Shown here: positions 51,071 through 59,431 of the stretch, piece after piece
Layout of the letters: each line of letters starts with the position of its first letter
Numbering within the stretch: the stretch's first letter is position 1
NCBI GenBank assembly: GCA_965207755.1
Contig: OZ242297.1
Location: 3,224,001 to 3,288,000, forward strand
Length of the DNA: 64,000 bases
Source: Aldehydirespirator sp028819505
Lineage (GTDB): Bacteria; Actinomycetota; Acidimicrobiia; Acidimicrobiales; Aldehydirespiratoraceae
Direction of reading: 5' to 3'
Translations under genes and position numbers: made by a program
The notes under the pieces: model-generated
What the model saw: the letters and a program-made list of their open reading frames with translations, nothing else
Databases searched by the model: none
Told to the model about the DNA's origin: nothing

Positions 51071-51436
51071 TCACACCCATCTGAGCATTCTCTTGCGCCA
51101 AGCGTAGAGCAGGCCGAGGAGCAGGATGAAGATGAAGATGGCCATCTCGACCAGACCGAACAGGGCGTAGGCCTCCAGGCGGGCGGCCCACGGGAAGATG
51201 AACACGGCCTCCACGTCGAACAGCACGAACAGCAGGGCGAAGACGTAGTAGCGGATGTTGGCCTGCGACCACATGTCCCCGACGGGGTCGACGCCGGACT
51301 CGTAGTTCTCGACCTTCGCCGGGGTGGGGCGGGACGGCCGCAGGATGCGGCCCGCACCCAGGAGCGCGGCCACGATGACGGCGCCGACAGCCCCGAATAT
51401 TCCGACCGTCAGATAGGTGCGCAGGAACTCCGACAC
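51071..51436 (-). CDS. nuoA: NADH-quinone oxidoreductase subunit A
   Basis: 121 residues, three membrane helices. YESGVDPVGD, RYYVFALLFVLFDVEAVFIFPWA and the final LLGLLYAWRKRMLRWV are typical. First gene of the complex I operon; a 34-bp repeat cluster and an unknown membrane protein gene lie upstream on the same strand. Confidence 0.94.
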   Translation of the reverse strand: MSEFLRTYLTVGIFGAVGAVIVAALLGAGRILRPSRPTPAKVENYESGVDPVGDMWSQANIRYYVFALLFVLFDVEAVFIFPWAARLEAYALFGLVEMAIFIFILLLGLLYAWRKRMLRWV

Positions 51437-51484
51437 GGGCCGGAAGCCTACCGTCGAGCCGGCCTGCTCGGCGTTGTCTCCCGC

Positions 51485-51625
51485 TCAAGCCCGCCGCCCG
51501 CTCACCGTCACTGCGCTCACCGGCCGCTCAAGCCCAGGCGCCTCGCAAGCTCACCGGCCGCTCAAGCCCAGGCGCCTCGCAAGCTCGGCCTCTCAAGCCC
51601 CGGCGCCTCGAGAGCTCGGCCTCTA
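51485..51625 (-). repeat. 34-bp repeats related to the dispersed element
   Basis: CTCACCGGCCGCTCAAGCCC starts units at 51516 and 51550, and a third begins CTCGGCCTCTCAAGCCCC at 51584 (period 34). On the minus strand it begins at the stop of the next gene as TAGAGGCCGAGC, the head of the dispersed element, and leads to nuoA. It appears to be a rearranged copy. Confidence 0.6.
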
Positions 51626-52078
51626 GCCGAGGAGCACGACCCGGCGAGCCATCCAGGCCGCGCAACCCGACAGCAGCACGGCCGGCCCCGGGCGCCAGGC
51701 CACGACCGCCAGCCGCATCGCGGCCGCGTCGCCGGCGGAGGGCACCGACAGGACATTGATGAGCGCGAGCACGCCGAGAAGGGCCACCGCAACCGACGCC
51801 CAGTAGACCGACTGCCGCAGCCGGGGGACCATGTCGGAGGCCGGAGTGGTACACACCGCCACGGCCGCGCCCACCAGCAACAGCCCGGTCGTGGCGTTGA
51901 CATTGGTGAGAGCGCTGTGAAGGTCGTCCCACCACGGGTAGCGACGATCGATCCCGGCATACCGGATCATGGGCGCGGCCACATGCAGCAGCGCGGCGGC
52001 CAGCAAGACCACGACCAGCACCTCCCGCGCCTCGTCCCAGGCCACCGGCAGTGGCCGCCGGTCGCGCTCGCCAGCCAC
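51623..52078 (-). CDS. Unknown membrane protein, about four helices
   Basis: 151 residues. A basic N-terminus, then hydrophobic segments VLVVVLLAAALLHVAA, TGLLLVGAAVAVC, WASVAVALLGVLALINVL and AVLLSGCAAWMA. No family recognised. It lies 186 bp upstream of nuoA on the same strand, so it may share the nuo transcript; no motif ties it to complex I. Confidence 0.55.
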   Translation of the reverse strand: MAGERDRRPLPVAWDEAREVLVVVLLAAALLHVAAPMIRYAGIDRRYPWWDDLHSALTNVNATTGLLLVGAAVAVCTTPASDMVPRLRQSVYWASVAVALLGVLALINVLSVPSAGDAAAMRLAVVAWRPGPAVLLSGCAAWMARRVVLLG

Positions 52079-52172
52079 AGCGAGAACGTACCCGCTCGCG
52101 AGACGGGGTTGCGGGAAGGTAGGCGAAGGCGCCTAGAGAACCGGAGGGGGTGGGCGCAGACCTAGGAGGTGG

Positions 52173-52577
52173 TCAGCCCCCGACCCCGGCGAGCGCATCG
52201 GCGCGCGATCCGTGGACCGGGATGATCTTGTCGAACCCGCTGATCTCGAAGATCTCCCGGATCGAATCGGACAGCGAGCAGACGGCCATCTTGGCGTTCT
52301 GCTTCTGGAGCGTCTTGGCCACGAGCAGAACCACGCGCAGGCCGGCGCTGCTGATGTAGGAGATGTCCTCGAAGTCCAGCACCATCCCGGTGTCGTCCGG
52401 GCTGATGGCCGCCTCGAGGGCTTCGTGGAACTCAAGGGCATTGGCACCGTCGACGCGGCCCTCAGCCATCGCAATCAACGCTCCCCCCTGCCTGTCAGTG
52501 CTGATGTTCAATGGTCCGCATCTCCTCGGTGTCGCGATCAGACCGTCGGCTAGCCGTGGCCGCTGACTGAGCGACAT
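52173..52577 (-). CDS. STAS-domain anti-sigma factor antagonist
   Basis: 134 residues from ATG 52577. EGRVDGANALEFHEALEAAI, LDFEDISYISSAGLRVVL (the phosphorylatable Ser region of SpoIIAA-like proteins) and ISGFDKIIPVHGSRADAL cover the whole domain. Such proteins release sigma factors or act in partner-switching signalling, controlled by a kinase/anti-sigma not seen here. Confidence 0.85.
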   Translation of the reverse strand: MSLSQRPRLADGLIATPRRCGPLNISTDRQGGALIAMAEGRVDGANALEFHEALEAAISPDDTGMVLDFEDISYISSAGLRVVLLVAKTLQKQNAKMAVCSLSDSIREIFEISGFDKIIPVHGSRADALAGVGG

Positions 52578-52744
52578 AGTAACCCCCGCGCGCGGCGCGC
52601 GCCTACCGTGCCGTGACAAGTTCCCACCCGGCGCCGGTCCCGGCGGCGTGCCCGCCAGATCGCCGACCCGGCCCGGCGAGGCCCGGCGGGGCTCGGCGGA
52701 GTATTCTCGGCGCTCTCTCGACGCGGGCTACGGGGAAGGGCCGG

Positions 52745-54400
52745 GTGCTGCTGGACGTATTCCTTCCGATCGGGCTGCTGATCGTGGTGGCCAAGCTGCT
52801 CGAGGGCGCCCTCAGCCGTTTCGGGCTGAACTCGATCATCGCCTTCACGCTGACAGGCGTGCTGCTCGGTCCGGCCACGGGGATCGTCGAGCCTCACCAC
52901 GACCTGAACCTGTTCCTCGAGATCGGCATCTTCGTCCTCTTCTTCATCGTCGGGCTGGACGAGATCGACGTTCCGGGCTTCGTGGCCACGATGCGGGGGC
53001 GATACTTCGCGGCGGCCGTCATCTCAGTGCTCATCTCGCTCGTGGCCGCCCTCGTCGTCACATCGGACATCTTCGGCGTCGATCTGGGGCTGGGCCTCGC
53101 GTTCGACGAGGCCCTGGCGCTGGCCGGGATACTGTCGTTGTCGAGCCTCGGCCTCGCGGCCAAGGTGCTTTCCGACGCCGGGACGCTCAAGCAGCCCATA
53201 GGGCTGAAGATCTTCACCATCGTGATCATCGCGGAGATCGCCTCCCTGCTCGTGGTGGGATTCACCATCGGGGAGCACGGCCCAGACCTGACCGCAGTCA
53301 CGGTATTGACGCTGCTGGGCAAGATCGTCGCCTTCGTCGTGGTGGCCTGGCTGCTGTCAGCGAAGATCCTGCCTGTGGTCATCGTCTACTTGCAGCGCAT
53401 CTTCAATGTGCCGGAACTGTCCTTCGGCCTGCTGCTGGGAGGCCTGTTCCTGGTGGTGGTGGGCGCCGAGAACATGGGGCTGCACGGCACCATCGGGGCA
53501 CTGTTGTTCGGCGCCGCCCTGTCGGGACTGTCGCAGGGCGTGCGCGACGACATCATGCCGGGCATGCGGAGCGCCTCGGAGGGCTTCTTCGTCCCGCTGT
53601 TCTTCGCCTCGGCCGGCCTGTACTTCGACTTCTCGTTCCTGGAACTGGATCCTCTGACTGTGTCGGCTCTGGTGCTGGTGCCGCTGGTGGGCAAGTTCGC
53701 CGGCGCCTTCATCGGCACCTACGTCACCCGGCTCGACGCCCCGTTCGCGCTGGCGACCGGCCTGATGTCGAAGGGCGTGGCCGAGATCGCCTTCCTGCTC
53801 GTGCTCCACGAGAGCGGCGTCATCCCCAAGGAGATCTTCTCGCTGCTGGTGCTGACCATGTTCGGGTACATCCTGTTCATGCCGGCGATCCTGAACTTCG
53901 CGGTCAAGCGGACGGTGGTGCCGGAACATCCCTCGCTCCCCGGCGCGGTGGCACCGTCGTTCGCCCGCTATGCGCTGGAAGGCGTCAAGGTCCGCACCGT
54001 GCTGGACACCACCCGCGAGTATCCGGCATCGGACATGTCGGTGGTGGACTTCATCGACGCCTGGACGGCGCCCAACCAGCACGACTACCTGGTGGTGGAC
54101 GACGGCATGGTGGCGGGGATCGTCTCGACGAGCGGGCTCCACTCGGTTCGCCGGGGCTCCCATGCCGCCGCCACGCTCGGCGAGGTGATGCGGGCCAGCA
54201 CGCTGACCGCCCGGCCCGACGAGCCGATCCACGACGCGCTGGAGCGGATGACCAACGCGCCGCAGACGGTGATCCCGGTGACGGACCCGGAGTCGGGACG
54301 CTTCCTGGGATCGGTCACGAGCGCGGACGTGAGCCACCTGGTGGTGCTCATGGACGAGATCCAAGCAGAGCTCGAGCAGATGGACGCCGGGGAGCCCTAG
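52745..54400 (+). CDS. CPA2-family cation/proton antiporter with C-terminal CBS pair
   Basis: 551 residues. About 12 membrane helices of the KefB/NapA fold: GLNSIIAFTLTGVLLGP, FFIVGLDEIDVPGF, SLSSLGLAAKVLSD, GALLFGAALSGLS, LMSKGVAEIAFLLVLHESGV. The C-terminal part has two CBS motifs (DYLVVDDGMVAGIVSTSGL, then TVIPVTDPESGRFLGSVTSADV, each in part) that probably sense nucleotides. GTG 52745 follows GGGGAAGG by about 5 nt; earlier in-frame starts would add a Pro/Arg-rich tail without membrane character. Confidence 0.85.
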   Translation: MLLDVFLPIGLLIVVAKLLEGALSRFGLNSIIAFTLTGVLLGPATGIVEPHHDLNLFLEIGIFVLFFIVGLDEIDVPGFVATMRGRYFAAAVISVLISLVAALVVTSDIFGVDLGLGLAFDEALALAGILSLSSLGLAAKVLSDAGTLKQPIGLKIFTIVIIAEIASLLVVGFTIGEHGPDLTAVTVLTLLGKIVAFVVVAWLLSAKILPVVIVYLQRIFNVPELSFGLLLGGLFLVVVGAENMGLHGTIGALLFGAALSGLSQGVRDDIMPGMRSASEGFFVPLFFASAGLYFDFSFLELDPLTVSALVLVPLVGKFAGAFIGTYVTRLDAPFALATGLMSKGVAEIAFLLVLHESGVIPKEIFSLLVLTMFGYILFMPAILNFAVKRTVVPEHPSLPGAVAPSFARYALEGVKVRTVLDTTREYPASDMSVVDFIDAWTAPNQHDYLVVDDGMVAGIVSTSGLHSVRRGSHAAATLGEVMRASTLTARPDEPIHDALERMTNAPQTVIPVTDPESGRFLGSVTSADVSHLVVLMDEIQAELEQMDAGEP

Positions 54401-54476
54401 CGGGCAGCGGTGCCGTACACCAGTGGGAACCTCGCGTCGTCGGCGGGGTATGCGCCCGTCACAGCCGATATCACGG

Positions 54477-54505
54477 TTCACAAGTATGTCACTGCGGTCT
54501 ACGCT
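54477..54505 (+). promoter_or_regulatory. promoter of the LigB-like gene
   Basis: TTCACA (54477-54482), 17-nt spacer, TACGCT (54500-54505), then 7 nt to ATG 54513. No Shine-Dalgarno sequence: another apparently leaderless start. Confidence 0.5.
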
Positions 54506-54512
54506 GCCGTGC

Positions 54513-55343
54513 ATGCCCATGGTGTTCGCCGGCGTCTGCAGTCACGCTCCGGGCATCGTCGGGCGCGCCGACCAGGCCGACCCGGATGTGAGGGACAGGG
54601 TCCACTCGGCCTACGGCGAGATGGCCGAGGCCCTGGCCGCGGCCCGGCCCGACGCCTTGATGGTCGTGGCCGCCGAGCACTTCGGCAACTTCTTCATGGA
54701 CAACATGCCGAGCTTCGCCGTCGGGATGGCCGACTGCTACGAGGGGCCCATCGAGGATCCGGGGTGGCTGGGGATCGAGAGGTTCGTGGCGCCGGGCGAT
54801 CGGGACCTGTCGCTGCGCCTCATCACCGAGATCATGAGAGCGTCGGACGTGGCCTACGCCGAGGAGTGGAAGTTCGATCACGGGATCGCGGTCCCGCTCC
54901 ACTTCCTGACCCCCGACTACGACCTGCCCGTCATACCGGTCAACATCAACTGCCAGGGCCCTCCGCTCGCCCCCTATGAGCGGGTGTGGGCGTTCGGCGA
55001 GTCCATTCGCAGGGCCGCCGACAGCGTGCCCGAGCGGGTTGCGGTCGTCGGGACCGGCGGCATCTCCCACTGGCCGGCGACCCCCGACTCGGGGAAGATC
55101 AACGAGGCCTGGGACCGCGACTTCCTCGATCGCTGGTGCCGCAACGACCGCGAGGCGCTGCTCGACTACGACGACCGGTCCGTCTATACCGAGGCGGGCC
55201 AGGGCGCCTTCGAGATACGCACCTTCATCGCCGTCAGCGCGGCGGCGTCAGGGGCGCCCGGAACCGTTCACTGCTACCAGCCGGTGCCGATCTTCGCAGT
55301 GGGCTGCACCATCGCCACCTACGACCTCTCGGCCGCTGCCTGA
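54513..55343 (+). CDS. Class III extradiol dioxygenase, LigB/PCA 4,5-dioxygenase beta-like
   Basis: 276 residues. Iron ligands and catalytic His are seen as GVCSHAPG (His11), VVAAEHFGNFF (His56), FDHGIAVPLHF and GTGGISHWPATP. The C-terminal IFAVGCTIATYDL is intact. These non-heme Fe(II) enzymes open catecholic or protocatechuate/gallate rings. The alpha-type partner lies next to it on the opposite strand. No other aromatic pathway gene is in the window, so the substrate is open. Confidence 0.85.
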   Translation: MPMVFAGVCSHAPGIVGRADQADPDVRDRVHSAYGEMAEALAAARPDALMVVAAEHFGNFFMDNMPSFAVGMADCYEGPIEDPGWLGIERFVAPGDRDLSLRLITEIMRASDVAYAEEWKFDHGIAVPLHFLTPDYDLPVIPVNINCQGPPLAPYERVWAFGESIRRAADSVPERVAVVGTGGISHWPATPDSGKINEAWDRDFLDRWCRNDREALLDYDDRSVYTEAGQGAFEIRTFIAVSAAASGAPGTVHCYQPVPIFAVGCTIATYDLSAAA

Positions 55344-55353
55344 ACTTCGGGCA

Positions 55354-55469
55354 GACAGCCGCACCGGCGGCGGTAAACCGCTCGGAGTTCGCCGGCATCG
55401 GCGGCGTGCCCCTCAGCCCGTCCCGCGACAGCCGCACCGCAGGTGGTCAACCGCTCGGAGTTCGCCGGC
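55354..55469. repeat. 43-bp direct repeat, period 73 bp, at the LigA 3' end
   Basis: GACAGCCGCACCG, a variable GGT-rich bit, and AACCGCTCGGAGTTCGCCGG occur at 55354 and 55427. The second copy encodes the last codons and stop of the LigA-like gene, as at the LCP gene end (1452/1525). Confidence 0.8.
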
Positions 55470-55800
55470 CGACCGCAGCCGTGTGGGCGTCGACACCCTC
55501 GTACCCGCTGAGGGCGTACACCCCGGCCCGCACGGGGCCGTGCTCGGAAACGCCGTCGCGCATCCGCTGGAGGTAGTCGGCCCACCCGATCTGGTGCAGG
55601 GCGGCGAAGTGCATCAGGATCTGCCCGTTGACCCCGAGGACGTAGAGCAGACCGATATCGGGTTCGACGAGCGCCTCAACTTCCTCCTCGTCGAGTTCGT
55701 AGGACTCGAGCGCCTCCCGCCGGTCGGCGAGGTACGCCTCCTGAAGGTTGCGGTCGCGGTTCAGCTCGTAGAGGAACTTCTGGACGTAGTACAGGCTCAT
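55447..55800 (-). CDS. LigA-like alpha subunit of an extradiol dioxygenase
   Basis: 117 residues. MSLYYVQKFLYELNRD, YLADRREALESYELDEEEVEAL and VLGVNGQILMHFAAL follow the LigA helical pattern that caps the LigB active site. ATG 55800 is preferred over 55809. It is convergent with the LigB-like gene rather than upstream in the same operon as in classic ligAB or fused proteins; its 3' end lies in a repeat. Confidence 0.72.
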   Translation of the reverse strand: MSLYYVQKFLYELNRDRNLQEAYLADRREALESYELDEEEVEALVEPDIGLLYVLGVNGQILMHFAALHQIGWADYLQRMRDGVSEHGPVRAGVYALSGYEGVDAHTAAVGRRTPSG

Positions 55801-55845
55801 CGTGCCCAAGCGTAGAGGCGGCCCTCCGCCGGCCTGACGCCCCCG

Positions 55846-57141
55846 CTAGCGCCGCGCGGGGACCGGGTGGGTGTCGTAGGCGTCGATCCAGGACTGCACC
55901 TCGGCTTCGTCGCCGAAGTCCACGCCGTCGGCGATCATGCCGGCGAGGATGTTGGTGGTGGCCGACCGCTTGGACGGGTCGGCCGCATTGGCCCGCATCT
56001 CGAGGAACGACTCACGGGCCTTCGTGACGTTCATCTCCAGCAGTTCCTCGTCGAGTCCCCGCCATTCGCCGACGAAGCGCAGCCACTTCGGGAACACCGA
56101 CTCCACCATGTCGAGCGACTCGTCGTCGCACACGACCTCCGCCGGTATCCAGGCGACCAGGAGCATGGCGACCCGCAAGGGGCTCCAGCGCAGCGGATCC
56201 CCGTCGCACCACCCGTCGACGAAGCGGCAGGCGTTCTCGACCACCCACCCGGCACCGTCGCGGACCATCTCGGGCGCGGCCGCGAAGTGCTCGTCGAGGA
56301 ACACCTCGAACAGGTCGTCGATGTCGTCGGGGTCCGGCGGATCGCCGAAGGGCGATGCGCCGCCCTCGGGGAGCAGCCCGACCCGCTGGTCTATCAGCGC
56401 CCGCATCTTCTCGTCGTCGCGGTCCTCGTCACCGGCTTCGTCGTCGCCCGGGGGCCAGGCACAGTCGCGCCACTCCAGCCCCTCTAGAGCCACCGCCCGA
56501 GCGTCGGCCAGGCTGATCTCGCTCACCGAGGAGTGCGGCACGGCCTCCACGGCGGTGGCCACGTCCTCGGTCGCCGGGCCGTACAGGAAGCTGCGCGCCA
56601 GGCCGCCCTCCCACGCGTTGACCTGCATGCCGATGCCCCAGACCTCTCCGTCGCCGCGCACATAGTCGATCCACAGGGCACGATCGTCGCCCCACGCGTC
56701 GGCCAGCAGCAGAGCCCGGCGAGGCACGACGTCTCCGAGCATGCCGGCCCACTCCGGCACGGCCGCGCCGCCCGCGGCGAGCTCGGCGAGCAGGCTGCGG
56801 GCCCGGCCGCGCTGGCCGGGGGGCCCGTAGGCGCCGAGGGCGGCCGCCACTCCCGCCGCCGCGGTCGGATCGGGACAGCGCCGGGCCGCCGCCAGCGCTC
56901 GAGACGCGTCCATGAGCGGCTCTTCGTCGAGGCCCTGCGGTCGGAACATCGACAGCATCGCCGACGCGGTCATCTCGGCATCAGTCAAGTCGTCGCAGTC
57001 GCGGAAATTCTCGGCCGCGTCCCGCATGAGCACCTCCTCGGCGGCCGGCCGGCCGCGCACCGGTCTGTACCCGGGTCTGGTTCCCTTCGGCGTGGTCCTG
57101 CCGCCGCGGCAGCGGCTCTTCGGTCGTGGCATGGTCGTCAC
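55846..57141 (-). CDS. Large acidic protein of unknown function
   Basis: 431 residues. The first 35 residues are strongly basic (MTTMPRPKSRCRGGRTTPKG, then RPGYRPVRGRP); the rest is acidic and Trp-rich (WGIGMQVNAWEGGLARSFLYGP, LLVAWIPAEVVCDDESLD). Resembles large actinobacterial hypothetical proteins that I cannot assign to a named family. Codon use matches the surroundings. No membrane segment or signal peptide. Confidence 0.65.
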   Translation of the reverse strand: MTTMPRPKSRCRGGRTTPKGTRPGYRPVRGRPAAEEVLMRDAAENFRDCDDLTDAEMTASAMLSMFRPQGLDEEPLMDASRALAAARRCPDPTAAAGVAAALGAYGPPGQRGRARSLLAELAAGGAAVPEWAGMLGDVVPRRALLLADAWGDDRALWIDYVRGDGEVWGIGMQVNAWEGGLARSFLYGPATEDVATAVEAVPHSSVSEISLADARAVALEGLEWRDCAWPPGDDEAGDEDRDDEKMRALIDQRVGLLPEGGASPFGDPPDPDDIDDLFEVFLDEHFAAAPEMVRDGAGWVVENACRFVDGWCDGDPLRWSPLRVAMLLVAWIPAEVVCDDESLDMVESVFPKWLRFVGEWRGLDEELLEMNVTKARESFLEMRANAADPSKRSATTNILAGMIADGVDFGDEAEVQSWIDAYDTHPVPARR

Positions 57142-57433
57142 TTCCTTGTTCGGGTCCTCGTCGCGGCGAGCGCCAGTCGGGCACCCAACCGCCAGCGCCC
57201 CCGGTTCTACCCGCGGGCCACCAGCCGAGGGGGGATGCCGCCGCCCATCCTCGCCCTATGCCGAGTGGTGAGCGCCCTGACGACTCTGGAAGGCATCGGC
57301 GAAGCGCCCGCGAAGTGCGTGGAGGCATCACCACCGCGCGCTGCATTACCACCGCGGGCCGCGCTCCAACAAGCAGTGCTGGCTACCCGGGGCGACGCTG
57401 AAGCAAACGACAGCCGCTAGCCATCTAGTCGGG

Positions 57434-57709
57434 TCAGAGGTTGGCGGACGAGCCTGTCACGCCTGATCCTGACGCCAGACGCCATCCGCCTCGTCCGTTG
57501 GCTTGGGTGCAACGGACGACCTTCCCCGCATCAAGCAGTTTGTGGAGGATCCCTTCGGTGATGCCATCGTGCCGGGAGTGACCACGCGCCCTGTAGATGC
57601 CCGCGCGGCGGCTGATCTCAGCACATCCGAGGCACTGACCTGAGGCCAATACCCCAACGACGGCGCGCTCGAGAAGCTGAATCCCCACAAATGCGTTGCA
57701 GTGCTTCAT
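57434..57709 (-). CDS. Small winged-helix-like protein
   Basis: 91 residues. LLERAVVGVLASGQCLGCAE, then ISRRAGIYR and a GITEGILHKLLDAGKVVRC stretch with GGWRL look like a winged helix with a final wing. TAGGGT lies 6 nt before ATG 57709 on the minus strand, fitting a leaderless start. DNA binding is inferred. A 292-bp stretch between it and the acidic-protein gene holds nothing recognisable. Confidence 0.45.
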   Translation of the reverse strand: MKHCNAFVGIQLLERAVVGVLASGQCLGCAEISRRAGIYRARGHSRHDGITEGILHKLLDAGKVVRCTQANGRGGWRLASGSGVTGSSANL

Positions 57710-57744
57710 AAGCGGACCCTAACCGAACGTGCAACTATGGAACA

Positions 57745-58062
57745 ATGGAAGCGGGACACGATCGGGGGACCTCTGGAGGCTTCCAGCGGACCCGGCCTGG
57801 GGACAGCGAGTCCGAGGAGGCGGGGTCCGCGGATCTTGAGAGTCTCAAGGCCGAAGCCGTGAGCCAGGCTTTGGCCGCTGCCGCGGCAGGCGAGGGGGTG
57901 GTGCAGGCGATTGAGCGCTTCGCGGATGCGGGAGGCGATCCCCGCGAGGTGCAGGAGGCGGTAGCGCAGGCTGTCGGCAGGGGAACCGGCATCAGCGACT
58001 TTCTGTCCTCGGAAGCCGAATTCATCGCGAGCTGCCTCCACGATGCAGCTACCAGCGCGTAG
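57745..58062 (+). CDS. Small Ala/Glu-rich helical protein, doubtful
   Basis: 105 residues. A polar N-terminal third is followed by SLKAEAVSQALAAAAAGEGV and VQAIERFADAGGDPREVQEA, likely helical. It is divergent from the winged-helix gene with 35 bp between starts. No family or Shine-Dalgarno sequence. In this GC range it could be a chance frame. Confidence 0.3.
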   Translation: MEAGHDRGTSGGFQRTRPGDSESEEAGSADLESLKAEAVSQALAAAAAGEGVVQAIERFADAGGDPREVQEAVAQAVGRGTGISDFLSSEAEFIASCLHDAATSA

Positions 58063-58205
58063 ACGGGTGGCCATGGCGCCACACTCGCCGGCTGCCCGCC
58101 GAGGCCATGCATGTCGCTCAGCGGCGAAATCGGCGACCGTTCCTGCGCAGCAGCTCACGAGTTCGTCGCGGGATAGCTCGAAGACTTCCGGACGCGCCGA
58201 CGGGG

Positions 58206-58922
58206 TTAGAGGGAGTCGCCCAGGCGGGCTCGGAGTTCGGCGAGCTCGGCTTCTGCGGCCCGTCGGGCGGAGGTCTCGGCATCGGCTCGTGCGGCCTGCT
58301 CGTCGGCTCGGGCGATCTGGTCGTCGTAGTCGAGGAGCCATGCGCCCGAAGCGATGTCCCACCACCGCAGCTTGGGCGGACGCCAGCACAAGTCCAGGCC
58401 CAGCACCTCGCTGCGGCCGCGCAGCCCGTCGCCGTCGGGCACCACCTCGATCGGCGCCCAGCGCCCCGTCAGGCGCCGCTCGCCCTCGAGCGGCCTTCCC
58501 AGCACCTCCCCGCCGGTCGGGTCGAGGCGCCAGTACTCGTCCGCGCCGAGTTCGGCGTACTTGGTCGGCTTGACGTGAAGGTCGGTGCGCACCGTGTTGG
58601 GCGACGCGATCTCCAGCGCGAAACACGGCGCCGCGCCCGCCTGCCACACCTTGTAGGTGGACTCGCCCTCCACCGCGGCGACGTCGACTCCGAACGCGAC
58701 GGCCACATCCGGCGCGACGACCACTCGGGGGTCGCCCTCGCGGTAGTAGACGTTGATGTCGCAGCACACCCAGGCGCCCTCGATGCCGCGCCGGTCGAAC
58801 CAGTCTCGCAGCGCCAGAACCAGCTCCATGCGGCGCCGCGTCTGCAGGTCTCCTTCCGGCATCGGGGGCCCCTCCGGGTAGTAGATCTCCACCTCGGGAG
58901 GACCAGCCACGATCGAGCTCAT
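58206..58922 (-). CDS. Uma2-family (DUF820) putative endonuclease, copy 2
   Basis: 238 residues, very similar to the copy at 41993 along the whole length, e.g. VVVAPDVAVAFGVDVAAVE and CFALEIASPNTVRTDLHVKP. The C-terminal coiled coil here is shorter (DEQAARADAETSARRAAEAE). GGAGG lies 7 nt before ATG 58922, and TAGCGT above it is a possible -10. Stand-alone, not linked to the island. Confidence 0.75.
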   Translation of the reverse strand: MSSIVAGPPEVEIYYPEGPPMPEGDLQTRRRMELVLALRDWFDRRGIEGAWVCCDINVYYREGDPRVVVAPDVAVAFGVDVAAVEGESTYKVWQAGAAPCFALEIASPNTVRTDLHVKPTKYAELGADEYWRLDPTGGEVLGRPLEGERRLTGRWAPIEVVPDGDGLRGRSEVLGLDLCWRPPKLRWWDIASGAWLLDYDDQIARADEQAARADAETSARRAAEAELAELRARLGDSL

Positions 58923-59188
58923 CAGCGCACCTCCGACTCGCTCCGGTCACGCTACCCCGCACCCCGAAATCACACAACCCATACTCATTCAAACAGACTG
59001 AAACAGAATCAAATAGAATGTCACACGCCGGTCATGCCACTTCCACCGACCGGCACCGGGCTGGTGCTCTGTCAAGCAGCCTCGATGTCGAGCCCCAGCG
59101 CGGCCGTAGCCGCCTCGAACCGCTCCGGTGCGCCTGACGCCGACATGACGGGATTAGGCCTCGGGCTGCTCCACGATAGGGAGCGGGA
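58923..59188. other. AT-rich intergenic stretch
   Basis: Contains a locally AT-rich run around 58975-59030 with short repeats (AAACAGACTG, AAACAGAATC, AAATAGAATG) that could hold the Uma2 promoter. No gene recognised. Confidence 0.35.
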
Positions 59189-59431
59189 TCAGGCTTCCGA
59201 ACTCTCCACGAACGGAGCCGGGATCAGATCCTCGTACATCTGGGGGTCGGGGGCATATACCCCCATCTTGCCATTGCGCTGCTCGACCACTCCTGTGCCG
59301 GTCTGGTAGGCGATCAGGTGAGCCTGCTTGGCTGCCCGTCTCAGCGCGGCCGTCACGCCATCCTCCCAGTGCTCGCCACCAAGTCGTGTGCTGTCTCCTT
59401 CAGGAAGACCGCAGCCAGTGTGGTCCGTCAC
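59189..59431 (-). CDS. Small protein coupled to a zeta-toxin-like ATPase
   Basis: 80 residues. Starts ATG 59431 within the 3' end of the upstream gene (ATGA-type overlap). HWEDGVTAALRRAAKQAHLIAYQTGTG then GKMGVYAPDP suggest a compact helical/beta protein; no family recognised. Its coupling implies joint function, possibly as antitoxin. Confidence 0.5.
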   Translation of the reverse strand: MTDHTGCGLPEGDSTRLGGEHWEDGVTAALRRAAKQAHLIAYQTGTGVVEQRNGKMGVYAPDPQMYEDLIPAPFVESSEA

